Of a DNA stretch of 64,000 bases, positions 41,993-51,066 are shown in pieces (position 1 is the stretch's first letter; every line of letters starts with the position of its first letter). The position numbers and the translations under genes were made by a program. Where the stretch lies: contig NZ_JAFCWM010000008.1 in the NCBI RefSeq assembly GCF_049897565.1, positions 129,873-193,872 of the forward strand. The letters are read 5' to 3'. This DNA is from JAFCUW01 sp049897565 (GTDB lineage Bacteria > Pseudomonadota > Gammaproteobacteria > Burkholderiales > Burkholderiaceae_D). The notes beneath the pieces were generated by a model. It did no database searches. It had not been told where the DNA came from and was given only the letters and a program-made list of their open reading frames with translations.

Positions 41993-43672
41993 ATGAATTT
42001 TCTCAAGAATATGAAAGTCGGCACCCGGCTTGCGCTCGGTTTCGCCGTTGTCCTCGCCTTATCGGTCCTCATCGCGGTGGTCGGCGTCATGCAGCTCAAT
42101 GCGATTGCGCAGGAAGCCGAGCGCATGCTGGCCCAGCCGATCCAGAAGGAGCGCGACGCGGCGGACTGGGATCGCTACATTTCGATTGCGGTCATCCGCA
42201 CCTCGGCGATCGCCAAAAGCAGCGACGCCTCGCTGGTGCCGTTTTTTGCCGCGAATGCCGCCCTGACGACCAAGGGCACGGCCGAAACAGTCAAGAAGCT
42301 CGAGCCGCTGCTGGTAACCGAGGCCGAGAAGAAGGCCTACGGCGACGCGATGGCGGTGCGCAAGACGTATCTGGCCAGCCGCGACGAAGTCACCCGGCTG
42401 AAGGCCGAAGGCAAGCCCGAGGAAGCTGAAGACGTCCTGACCAAGGCGTACCTGCCGGCGGCCGAGTCTTACCAGGCGCTGGTGGCGCGCTTCCTCGCGG
42501 TGCAGCGCCAGAGCCTCGACAGCATGAAGGGCCGGATCGCGGAGAGCCGCGACGCGGCGCAAACCCGCGTCGTCGTGCTGGCAGCATTGAGCCTGTTGTG
42601 CGGCATCGCGTTCGCCTGGTGGCTGACGGTCGGCATCACCGCGCCGGTGCGCCGCGCCGTGGCCAGCGCGCGCCGGGTCGCCGATGGCGACCTGACCGAA
42701 GACATCCAGGTCACGTCCACCGACGAACTGGGCCAGCTGCAGCAGGCGCTGAAGGACATGAACGCCAACCTGCTGAAGATCGTGCGCGACATCCGCGCCG
42801 GCACCGACGAGATGGCGACCGCGTCATCCGAAATCGCCGCCGGCAACCTGGACCTGTCGTCACGCACCGAGCAGCAGGCGGCCAGCATCGAAGAAACCGC
42901 GTCGTCGATGGAGGAGCTGACGTCGACGGTCAAGCAGAACGCCGACAACGCCATGCAGGCCAATGTGCTGACCAACGAAGCGTCCAGTGTCGCTACCCAG
43001 GGCGGCGCGGTGGTCGCCCAAGTGGTCAAGACGATGGCCGACATCACGACGTCTTCGAAGAAAATCGTCGACATTATCGGCGTCATCGACGGCATCGCCT
43101 TCCAGACCAACATCCTGGCGCTCAACGCCGCGGTTGAAGCGGCGCGCGCGGGCGAGCAGGGCCGCGGCTTTGCCGTCGTCGCCGCCGAAGTGCGCACGCT
43201 GGCGCAGCGCTCGGCCAGCGCCGCCAAGGAAATCAAGGGACTGATCGACGATTCGGTCGACAAGGTCGATACGGGAAGCATGCTGGTCCAGAAGGCCGGC
43301 GCGACGATGGGACAGATCGTGTCGAGCGTGCAGCGCGTGACCGACATCATGGGGCAGATCACGGCGGCCAGCCGCGAGCAAAGTGCCGGCATCGAGGAAG
43401 TGAACCGCGCGATCGCGCAGATGGACCAGGTCACTCAGCAGAACGCGGCGCTGGTGGAGGAATCGGCGGCGGCGGCAGGTTCGATGCACGACCAGGCGAC
43501 GGGCCTGGCGCGTGCGGTCAGCGCGTTCAAGCTGGGGATGGAGCCGGTGGCCGCGCGGACGGCGCCACGTGCGCCTGTGGCCACGCGCGCGGCGGCAAAA
43601 CCTGCGCTGGCAGCGCCGATGGGCCGGCCACGCCTGGCTGCGGCCGGCGACGCCGAGTGGGAACAGTTTTAA
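41993..43672 (+). CDS. Methyl-accepting chemotaxis protein
   Basis: A 559-residue transmembrane chemoreceptor. First helix LALGFAVVLALSVLIAVVGVM, a four-helix-bundle periplasmic sensor (about residues 30-185), second helix VVLAALSLLCGIAFAWWLTVG, HAMP domain (VRRAVASARRVADGDLTEDI), then the long cytoplasmic coiled coil with the conserved hairpin tip GVIDGIAFQTNILALNAAVEAARAGEQGRGFAVVAAEVR and methylation-type Gln/Glu pairs. The C-terminus ends in EWEQF, a plausible CheR-docking pentapeptide (consensus xWxxF). It is alone; no che genes adjoin it. Ligand unknown. Confidence 0.95.
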   Translation: MNFLKNMKVGTRLALGFAVVLALSVLIAVVGVMQLNAIAQEAERMLAQPIQKERDAADWDRYISIAVIRTSAIAKSSDASLVPFFAANAALTTKGTAETVKKLEPLLVTEAEKKAYGDAMAVRKTYLASRDEVTRLKAEGKPEEAEDVLTKAYLPAAESYQALVARFLAVQRQSLDSMKGRIAESRDAAQTRVVVLAALSLLCGIAFAWWLTVGITAPVRRAVASARRVADGDLTEDIQVTSTDELGQLQQALKDMNANLLKIVRDIRAGTDEMATASSEIAAGNLDLSSRTEQQAASIEETASSMEELTSTVKQNADNAMQANVLTNEASSVATQGGAVVAQVVKTMADITTSSKKIVDIIGVIDGIAFQTNILALNAAVEAARAGEQGRGFAVVAAEVRTLAQRSASAAKEIKGLIDDSVDKVDTGSMLVQKAGATMGQIVSSVQRVTDIMGQITAASREQSAGIEEVNRAIAQMDQVTQQNAALVEESAAAAGSMHDQATGLARAVSAFKLGMEPVAARTAPRAPVATRAAAKPALAAPMGRPRLAAAGDAEWEQF

Positions 43673-43745
43673 ATCAATACACTGAGGCGGTGGCGACACT
43701 CCCCATGCGTGGCTTACCGCGCGTGATTTCGGCACGGCGAAGGCG

Positions 43746-43787
43746 AAAAAAGGGCGGGGCATCGATAATGATGGCCCGCCCTTTTTT
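43746..43787. terminator. Bidirectional terminator between mcp and lipA
   Basis: AAAAAAGGGCGGG (43746-43758) pairs with CCCGCCCTTTTTT (43775-43787). The GC stem with A-run on one side and T-run on the other serves both convergent genes. Confidence 0.88.
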
Positions 43788-43799
43788 ATTGTGAACTCG

Positions 43800-44795
43800 T
43801 TACTGTGCGGCGATCGCCAGGCCCGCGCTGTGCGCCTGTTCGTCGGCGTGGTACGAGCTGCGCACCATCGCGCCGACAGCCGCGTGCACGAAGCCCATCT
43901 TGTACGCCTCGGCTTCGAACATCTTGAAGACGTCCGGGTGCACGTAGCGGCGCACCGGCAGGTGCGAGTTCGACGGCGCCAGGTACTGGCCGATGGTCAG
44001 CATTTCGACGTTGTGATCGCGCAGGTCGCGCATCACTTGCAGGATCTCTTCGTCGGTCTCGCCCAGGCCCACCATGATGCCGGACTTGGTCACCGCGTTT
44101 GGGTACAGCGCCTTGAAGTCGCGCAGCAGCTCGAGCGAATGCTTGTAGTCGGCGCCGGGACGCGCTTCCTTGTACAGGCGCGGCACGGTTTCGAGGTTAT
44201 GGTTCATGACGTCGGGCAGGCCGTCCTTGAAGATCGCCAGCGCCTTGGCCAGGCGGCCGCGGAAGTCGGGCACCAGCACTTCGATGCGCGTCTTCGGCGA
44301 CAGCGCGCGCGTCTGCTGGATGCACTCGACGAAGTGGCCGGCGCCGCCGTCGCGCAGGTCGTCGCGGTCGACCGAGGTGATGACGACGTACGACAGGCGC
44401 AGGTCGGCAATGGTCTTGGACAGGTTGCGCGGCTCGTTGACGTCGAGCGGATCGGGGCGGCCGTGGCCGACGTCGCAGAACGGGCAGCGGCGCGTGCACT
44501 TGTCGCCCATGATCATGAAGGTCGCGGTGCCCTTGCCGAAGCATTCGCCGATGTTCGGGCAGCTGGCCTCTTCGCACACGGTCACCAGGTTGTTGGCCCG
44601 CAGGATGTCCTTGATCTCGTAGAAGCGGGTCGACGCCGACGCCGCCTTGACGCGGATCCAATCTGGCTTCTTGAGGCGCTCGATGTCGCCGATCGGCACG
44701 ATCTTGATCGGGATGCGCGATGTCTTGCTGGCGCCTTTTTGCTTGTCGCTGGCGTTGTAGGCGGGGGCGATGCTGGTGTCGGTGTCAGGAGTCAT
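43800..44795 (-). CDS. lipA: Lipoyl synthase (radical SAM)
   Basis: Inserts two sulfurs into octanoyl-protein to make lipoate. The 331-residue protein carries both [4Fe-4S] sites: auxiliary cluster in VCEEASCPNIGECF and radical-SAM CTRRCPFCDVGHG, plus the C-terminal RSSYHADEQ serine ligand motif. It follows lipB with a 32-bp gap on the same strand, in the usual ybeD-lipB-lipA order. Confidence 0.97.
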   Translation of the reverse strand: MTPDTDTSIAPAYNASDKQKGASKTSRIPIKIVPIGDIERLKKPDWIRVKAASASTRFYEIKDILRANNLVTVCEEASCPNIGECFGKGTATFMIMGDKCTRRCPFCDVGHGRPDPLDVNEPRNLSKTIADLRLSYVVITSVDRDDLRDGGAGHFVECIQQTRALSPKTRIEVLVPDFRGRLAKALAIFKDGLPDVMNHNLETVPRLYKEARPGADYKHSLELLRDFKALYPNAVTKSGIMVGLGETDEEILQVMRDLRDHNVEMLTIGQYLAPSNSHLPVRRYVHPDVFKMFEAEAYKMGFVHAAVGAMVRSSYHADEQAHSAGLAIAAQ

Positions 44796-44827
44796 TTGGC
44801 TGCATGCCCAATCGGGCTAAGGTTGTG

Positions 44828-45505
44828 TTATTCGGTTGGTTCGAGGGCGATCGTGGCGAGCTGGCTGGCCAGTTCGCGCGCCAGCGCCTGCTGCACGTCG
44901 GCCAGCGCCACGTCGACACCCATGCTGCGCATGTCCACCGTCGCCAGGCCGGAGTAGCCACACGGGTTAATCCAGGAAAATGGCGCCAGGTCCATCGCGA
45001 CGTTGAGCGACACGCCATGATAGGTGCAGCCGTTGCCGCGCACTTTCAAGCCCAGCGCGGCGATCTTGGCGCCCTTGCGCTCGCCCGCGGCGATGTAAAT
45101 GCCCGGCGCGCCGGCTTTGCGCTCACCGTTCAGATTATACGCCGCCAGCACCTCGATGATGGCCTGCTCGATTTTGTTGACAAACTGTCTTGCATACAGC
45201 TTGCCGCCCGGCTTGTTGCGGCGCAGGTCCATCAGCAGGTAGATCACCACCTGCCCGGGGCCGTGGAAGGTGACTTCGCCGCCGCGGTCGGTCTGGACGA
45301 CGGGGACGTCGTGGGCGGCCAGCACGTGCGAACGGTCAGCGCCGAGACCGAGCGTGAACACCGGCGGATGCTCGACGATCCACAGTTCGTCGGGCGTGGC
45401 GGTGTCGCGCGCGTCGGTGAAGGCGCGCATGGCGGCGAACACGGGCTCGTACTCGGCGCGGCCGAGATCACGGATGATGGCCGGTTCAAGACGGGTGGGG
45501 GACAT
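44828..45505 (-). CDS. lipB: Octanoyl-[ACP]:protein octanoyltransferase
   Basis: Transfers octanoate from ACP to lipoyl domains. The 225-residue protein shows RGGEVTFHGPGQVVIYLLMDLRR, the lysine in KIAALGLKVRGNGCTYHG, and the catalytic Cys in INPCGYSGLATVDM. Located 23 bp after ybeD and before lipA, so the three are probably one operon. Confidence 0.96.
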   Translation of the reverse strand: MSPTRLEPAIIRDLGRAEYEPVFAAMRAFTDARDTATPDELWIVEHPPVFTLGLGADRSHVLAAHDVPVVQTDRGGEVTFHGPGQVVIYLLMDLRRNKPGGKLYARQFVNKIEQAIIEVLAAYNLNGERKAGAPGIYIAAGERKGAKIAALGLKVRGNGCTYHGVSLNVAMDLAPFSWINPCGYSGLATVDMRSMGVDVALADVQQALARELASQLATIALEPTE

Positions 45506-45528
45506 GTGGGTGGTGGCTTCGGCGCCGA

Positions 45529-45798
45529 TTACATCACGATCTTGACCATCGGGTGGCCGGACAGCGCGCGGTACAGGTCGTCGAGCTGGGCGCGGCTGGT
45601 GGCGCGCACCATCACCGTCAGGCCGGTGTAGTTGCCCTTGGCGGATGGGCGCACTTCCATGCGGCCGATGTGGAAGGTCGGATCGTATTCGAGCACGACG
45701 TCGACGACGGTGACGGCGAAGTCGTCATGGGTGGCACCCATCACCTTGATCGGGAAGTCGCTCGGGTATTCGATAAGGGAATCAACGGTCGGGTGCAT
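45529..45798 (-). CDS. ybeD: YbeD-family DUF493 protein
   Basis: An 89-residue alpha/beta protein: LIEYPSDFPIKVMGATHDDFAVTVVDVV and NYTGLTVMVRATSRAQLDDLYRALSGHPMVKIVM are the DUF493 signature. Conserved upstream neighbour of lipB in many proteobacteria; function unknown, possibly a small regulatory or ACT-like protein. Confidence 0.93.
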   Translation of the reverse strand: MHPTVDSLIEYPSDFPIKVMGATHDDFAVTVVDVVLEYDPTFHIGRMEVRPSAKGNYTGLTVMVRATSRAQLDDLYRALSGHPMVKIVM

Positions 45799-45895
45799 GG
45801 CAAATCCAGTCTTGAATTGAAAACGATCAGCGCAGCCGTCGAAAACAGGCTCGCTGTGCCCATTGTAGTCAATGTCAACGCTTTAAACAGCATCG

Positions 45896-45928
45896 TCCAA
45901 AAAAGAAGGCCAGCTAGGCGCTGGCCTT
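45896..45928 (-). terminator. Hairpin with T-run on the minus strand
   Basis: AAGGCCAGC (45906-45914) and GCTGGCCTT (45920-45928) form a perfect stem; on the minus strand it is followed by TCTTTTTT. It could terminate read-through from the FecR/DUF6600 gene before the ybeD promoter. The rest of the gap 45799-46103 holds nothing else recognisable besides the second hairpin at 46075-46098. Confidence 0.7.
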
Positions 45929-46074
45929 AAACTAGTTTCCATGTGGGGAAAGTAGCGGGACAAAATCGGTGGATCGTGGCGCCTGGTGCGCCGGAGTGAA
46001 ACCACTGTAGCGAAATGCCCCGCCGCCAACGCGCCAAATGCGATGAACTGCATCTATCGCTGGCTGAACGACTC

Positions 46075-46098
46075 AAAAGGCGGACTGAGACGTCCGCC
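46075..46098 (-). terminator. Terminator directly after the FecR/DUF6600 gene
   Basis: GGCGGAC (46079-46085) and GTCCGCC (46092-46098), loop of six, followed on the minus strand by TTTT. It lies 6 bp past the stop codon of the gene ending at 46104. Confidence 0.65.
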
Positions 46099-46103
46099 GC
46101 AGG

Positions 46104-47933
46104 TCAGCGTTCCTTTTCTTCCACCCCATCCTTGCGGCTGCCGCCGGGACGCTGGCGCGGCGGGGCCGGTGGCGCCACCGCAGCCGGCGCTGGCTGCGGC
46201 GCCGGCTGAACCATCTGCTGCACCGGCGCCTGGCGCACCATTGGAGGTGGCGAAGGAGGAGGAGGAGGCGCGACCGCAGCTGGCGGCGGCGCAAACTGGC
46301 GCGGTTGCTGAGCGGCATCCGGCTCGCGCTGGCGGCGCTCGCCTTCGTTGCGGAACGAACGGCCGCGCTGCTGCTCGGCGCCGGGTTGCTGCGCCGGCTG
46401 CGGCATCGCCGCCGGCGGTGGCATCATCAGCTGCGGCATTGGCATCGGCGCGGCCGGCGGCGGCATCATGCCGGCCGGACGAACTGGCTGTGGCGGCACC
46501 GGCGCCTGCTGCTGGCGCTGGCGGCGCTCGCGCTCTTCGAACTCCTGGCGGCGGCCAAACTGCGCCGGCGCCGGTGCGGTCACCACGCCTGGCGCTGGAT
46601 CGATGGCTGGCGGACGGCCGCGCTGGGCGTCGCGGTCGAAGCGCTGGAAGCGGTCGGCGCGGGCATCGCCCACGCCCTGCGGCGCCGATGGCGCCACTGC
46701 CGGCGCGTTCGGCAGCGCTTGCGGCACCACCACGGCGCGCGGCGCATTGCGCACGGCGATGGTGCCGCGGTGGCCGAACTGCTCCTGCGGCACCACGGTC
46801 AGGCCGTCGCGGCGATGGTCGTCGCGCCAGTCGCGGCGGCGGTCGTCACGGCGGTCGTCGCGTGCATGGCGGTTAATGTGCTGCAGGTGCTGATTCGACA
46901 GGCGGTAGCCCGGCACGAACGCATCGCGCGGCGACAGCGGATACCAGCCCTGCGCCGGCCGGTGGCCGCCTTGCGAGAACGTCAGGTTCCAGCCGTTGCC
47001 GCCGACCCAGCCGACCAGCGCCGGCGCCCATACCGGACGGCTGATGTTGCGTCCCGGAGCCCATGCCCAGCGCTGGTTGACCTGCACCCAGCGGCCATAG
47101 TGGAACGGCGCATAACCCCAAGGCGCGTTGTCGACCCAGGTCCAGCCCCATGGCGACACCCACGTCCAGTTGCCGTCGCGGTAAGGCGCCCAGCCCTGCG
47201 CGACCACGGTCGGCATCCACAACGGGCCGTATTCGGCGTCGTCGCGCCAGATGCCGTTCTGGTCGAGCTCTTCGTAGCCGGTCATTTCGCTGGTGACGTA
47301 GCGGGCCGACGTGGAACGGTCGTCGCGCGCGTCGCGCTGCTGCGCCCAGTCGTCGAAACCGTCGCGCACGGCCTGGCCGGTGCGCACGTCGTCGTCGCGG
47401 ATTTCGGCGCGCTTACCGGCGCGCACGATCAGCTGCGAGCCGCGGTCTTCGACCAGCGCGACGCCGGCGAACACGTTGACCACGCTGGTGCCGGCGACGC
47501 GTTCAGCGTCGACGCGCAGGCTGCCTGGCTCCTGCAGGCGAATGCGCGAGCCCGCCGTCTCCAGCTCGAAGCCGGCCAGCACGTCGCCATTGCGCACCCG
47601 TACGCTGGCGCTGCCGTAGTTCAGGCGCAGGCGCAGGTTGTCGTCATCGAGTTCGGACACTTCCAGCGACGAGTCGGCGTCGAGCCGGATCGACGTCGAG
47701 CCGACGCGTATCTCGGTGCGCGCGCCGCGGCCGGTGGTGATCTGGTTGTGCGAAGTGACCGGCCAGTTGACCAGCGCCGCGCTGGCCTCGTCGCCGACCT
47801 CGCTGCTGATGCTGACCGGCCCCTGCGACAGCGCCACGCGTCCGACCCGCGCCGGCGGATCTGCCGCCAGCGCCAAGCTCGAAAATACCGCGCACGCCAG
47901 CAGCGTGACGGCCTGGATGAAACGAGTTGTCAT
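46104..47933 (-). CDS. FecR-domain / DUF6600 secreted protein with Pro/Gln-rich tail
   Basis: A 609-residue exported protein. The ATG at 47933 has a GGAG ribosome site; a signal peptide follows (AVTLLACAVFSSLALA). Residues ~25-190 are a FecR-like beta domain (GRGARTEIRVGSTSIRLDADSSLEV; GSASVRVRNGDVLAGFELET). Next comes a Trp-rich DUF6600 block (WAPYRDGNWTWVSPWGWTWVDNAPWGYAPFHYGRW, residues ~260-330). The last ~250 residues are low complexity, rich in Pro, Gln, Arg and Ala, with a HARDDRRDDRRRD charged patch. Function unknown; the pattern suggests an envelope or surface protein. The C-terminal repeats make alternative frames look open, but the signal and domains support this one. Confidence 0.85.
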   Translation of the reverse strand: MTTRFIQAVTLLACAVFSSLALAADPPARVGRVALSQGPVSISSEVGDEASAALVNWPVTSHNQITTGRGARTEIRVGSTSIRLDADSSLEVSELDDDNLRLRLNYGSASVRVRNGDVLAGFELETAGSRIRLQEPGSLRVDAERVAGTSVVNVFAGVALVEDRGSQLIVRAGKRAEIRDDDVRTGQAVRDGFDDWAQQRDARDDRSTSARYVTSEMTGYEELDQNGIWRDDAEYGPLWMPTVVAQGWAPYRDGNWTWVSPWGWTWVDNAPWGYAPFHYGRWVQVNQRWAWAPGRNISRPVWAPALVGWVGGNGWNLTFSQGGHRPAQGWYPLSPRDAFVPGYRLSNQHLQHINRHARDDRRDDRRRDWRDDHRRDGLTVVPQEQFGHRGTIAVRNAPRAVVVPQALPNAPAVAPSAPQGVGDARADRFQRFDRDAQRGRPPAIDPAPGVVTAPAPAQFGRRQEFEERERRQRQQQAPVPPQPVRPAGMMPPPAAPMPMPQLMMPPPAAMPQPAQQPGAEQQRGRSFRNEGERRQREPDAAQQPRQFAPPPAAVAPPPPPSPPPMVRQAPVQQMVQPAPQPAPAAVAPPAPPRQRPGGSRKDGVEEKER

Positions 47934-48045
47934 TTTTGAACTCCAAAAGAGGTCGGACGAGGTTCGTCGTACGATCAAAACGCTTGAGCAGGAAAACGGA
48001 TAACAGCGGTTACAAAACGTTGCAAGTCGAGCAGCCCAGATTACA

Positions 48046-48687
48046 TCAGGCCGGCGCCCGCTTCACAAAGAACAGGGCGCCGCCGACCAGCACCAGCACG
48101 GCGCCGAAAAAGCGGTTCTGTTTCTTGATCGCGCGCTCATCGCGGAAATAGCGCTGCATCGACGCGGCCAGCCAGGCGTAGCCATGCATGACGACGGTGT
48201 CGATGGTGACCATGGTAGCGCCCAGAATGACCAGCTGCGGCAGCAGCGCCGCCTGCTGGGTAATAAATTGCGGCAGCACGGCGACCATGAAGATGATGCC
48301 CTTCGGATTGGTCGCGTTGGTCAGAAAGCCGGTCAGCACGCGGCCGCCGAACGAGGGTTGCGCCGCCTGCGCGACGAGCGGGTTCGCCTGCCGGTTCGCC
48401 TGCGGCTTCGCGCGCCACTGGCTCACGCCGCACCAGATCAGGTACAGCGCGCCGACGGTCTTGACGACGCTAAAGGCCAGTTCCGACGCCAGCAGCAGCG
48501 AGCCGACGCCGGCGCCGGCGATGATGAACACCAGCAGCAGCCCGGCCTGCAGGCCGAGCACGGTGGCGCTGGCCTTGCGGATGCCGTACGCAAGGCCGTG
48601 CGACATGGCCATCACGGCGCCCGAGCCGGGCGAAATGGCAATCAGCGAGCCGGCGATGACGAACGTGATCCAGGTGGCAAAAGTCAT
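48046..48687 (-). CDS. LysE/RhtB-family amino acid exporter
   Basis: A 213-residue, six-helix exporter: FVIAGSLIAISPGSGAVMAMSHGLAYG (the conserved PGP-like loop, here SPGSGAV), ALYLIWCGVSQWR, and GFLTNATNPKGIIFMVAVLPQF. RhtB-type proteins export homoserine, threonine or similar. The ATG at 48687 begins the family N-terminus. This one is intact, unlike the argO fragment at 35030-35276. Confidence 0.9.
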   Translation of the reverse strand: MTFATWITFVIAGSLIAISPGSGAVMAMSHGLAYGIRKASATVLGLQAGLLLVFIIAGAGVGSLLLASELAFSVVKTVGALYLIWCGVSQWRAKPQANRQANPLVAQAAQPSFGGRVLTGFLTNATNPKGIIFMVAVLPQFITQQAALLPQLVILGATMVTIDTVVMHGYAWLAASMQRYFRDERAIKKQNRFFGAVLVLVGGALFFVKRAPA

Positions 48688-48814
48688 GCGGGAATTGGGG
48701 GAATGGGGAACGACGGTGAACGGGAAAAACACTGCGGGGACAAGCGGGGCGGGGCAGGCGCGGGTCGCAGACACAGGCCGGCGTGAGCCGTTCCCGCATC
48801 TGCCTGGCTGCTGC

Positions 48815-49099
48815 TTACTTCTTCTTTGGGTTGACCGCTGCCTTCAGGGTCGCGCCAGCCGAAAATTTTGGCGACTTCGACGCTGCGATCTTGATCGCTT
48901 CGCCGGTCGATGGATTGCGGCCCTTGCGTGCGGCGCGCTTGGCGACGGAGAAAGTGCCGAAGCCGGTGATACCGACCGTGTCACCTTTTTTCAGGCGCTC
49001 GGTGATGATCTCGATGACCGTGTTGACCGCGCTGTTGGCGGCGGCGCCGGACATCTCGGTACGCTTCGCAAATTCTGCAATCAGTTCGCCTTTTTTCAT
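48815..49099 (-). CDS. hupB: HU-family DNA-binding protein
   Basis: A 94-residue histone-like protein: MKKGELIAEFAKRTEMSGAAANSAVNTVIEII, the TVGITGFGTFSVAKRAARKGRNPSTGEAIKIAAS DNA-binding arm, and the K-rich end PKKK. It bends DNA non-specifically. AGGATA ribosome site before the ATG and a sigma-70 candidate at 49138-49167. The lysine-rich tail is slightly longer than in E. coli HU. Confidence 0.95.
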   Translation of the reverse strand: MKKGELIAEFAKRTEMSGAAANSAVNTVIEIITERLKKGDTVGITGFGTFSVAKRAARKGRNPSTGEAIKIAASKSPKFSAGATLKAAVNPKKK

Positions 49100-49137
49100 A
49101 ACTATCCTCCGGGGTTAAAAGAGCGGAAAGATTAGCA

Positions 49138-49167
49138 TAATTATTGCCCAGTGTAACAATTTCTCAA
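49138..49167 (-). promoter_or_regulatory. Sigma-70-type promoter for the HU gene
   Basis: On the minus strand TTGAGA (49167-49162) is followed after 18 bp by TAATTA (49143-49138), about 39 bp before the start codon. Reasonable spacing and AT-rich context. Confidence 0.45.
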
Positions 49168-49276
49168 GCGGCCACGCAAAAGTAAGCCCCGCTGTGACTG
49201 GATCGCGACGGTTTTGGCCGATTTTCCAGCCGCCGCCGCCGCGTGCAAAAAGGCGGCGTCGGCGCACGCGCGTCGC

Positions 49277-49489
49277 TTACAGTGCCGGCGCCGGCTCCGT
49301 GCGCGCGCCCGTCAGGCGGGTGCGCAGGGCAGCGTTGATCAGCGTCTGGTAACCCTTGCCGCTCTGCTCGGACAGCGAACGAAACTGCGTGAGCACCTCG
49401 TCGTCGAGGTAGATGGTGATGCGCGTTTTGCGTTTCACCGCGCGGGCGGCGCTTGCCGCAGGTTTGGAAAGATCGGATTCGGTGTGCAT
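49277..49489 (-). CDS. Orphan BrnA-like antitoxin / ribbon-helix-helix protein
   Basis: A 70-residue basic protein. Its core KTRITIYLDDEVLTQFRSLSEQSGKGYQTLINAALRTRL matches BrnA antitoxins (KxRITIRLD...KGYQTxINAxLR), which have a C-terminal ribbon-helix-helix. The ATG at 49489 starts the real protein; reading further upstream would go through the palindrome at 49693-49756. BrnA normally follows a brnT toxin gene; none can be read in the 300 bp upstream, so this is an orphan or a free regulator. Confidence 0.75.
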   Translation of the reverse strand: MHTESDLSKPAASAARAVKRKTRITIYLDDEVLTQFRSLSEQSGKGYQTLINAALRTRLTGARTEPAPAL

Positions 49490-49692
49490 CGTGGTTCCCC
49501 TAGCTGGATGTGTCAACTGCGCGAAAAATAGACCAGGCCGCCGGCTGCCGTGACGCAACCAGTCAGTGTTGCCACTATACGTATGCCATTCTGCAATCTT
49601 CCTTAAAAGCGACGAGATGCCGTTTTTGACGACTGAACTGCAGAAACGACGGCTGACCGGTAGGAAAAACGCGTCCAGTGCGCACGCAAAAA

Positions 49693-49756
49693 CTGGTGTC
49701 AGGTCTGACATTAAGACATTCGAGCGTGAATGTCTTAATGTCAGACCTGACACCAG
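49693..49756. repeat. REP-like perfect 29-bp-arm palindrome
   Basis: Arms 49693-49721 and 49728-49756 are exactly inverted around a 6-nt spacer (GAGCGT). The arm contains GGTGTCAGGTCTGACATT followed by AAGACATTC, closely related to the left end of the 34265-34425 element (TCAGGTCTGACATT...GACATTC). The gap 49490-49825 otherwise holds only the upstream regions of its two neighbours. Confidence 0.88.
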
Positions 49757-49825
49757 CGTGGGGCGGTGTGCGCAACAACCTCGGGTAAGATGGTATTTTT
49801 TTAATTGACCGATGGGAGCAGTACG

Positions 49826-50767
<942 letters not shown>

Positions 50768-51066
50768 TCTTGGCCGCAACAATATGAACCTTCCCCGCGC
50801 AGGCGGGGCGATGTTGCTTATTGTGCGGCGCCGCCCGCTTCTCGATTTCTGCTGCCGGGCCGCCGTCCCTCGTCCCCCCTTCCCTCATCGGCGCAACCTT
50901 ACGCCGAACTGACAGCAATGTGACATCTGTTGTAATTGAACCCGCGAAATGTTGTCCAGAATTGACATTCGACAGTGAGCAATACAGTATGGATTGGATG
51001 TTTTTTTCACTATAGAAGGTCCCGATTTCACGGGATTCGCAGGGTTCAATCAACGAGGGAATAAAA

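Noticed and set aside
46305..47939. A 544-codon plus-strand open frame opposite the FecR/DUF6600 gene
   Set aside because: Shadow produced by the repetitive tail and GC bias.
49490..49753. An N-terminal extension of the BrnA-like protein, or a brnT gene, upstream
   Set aside because: The extension simply reads through the palindrome, and no BrnT-like sequence is found in any frame.
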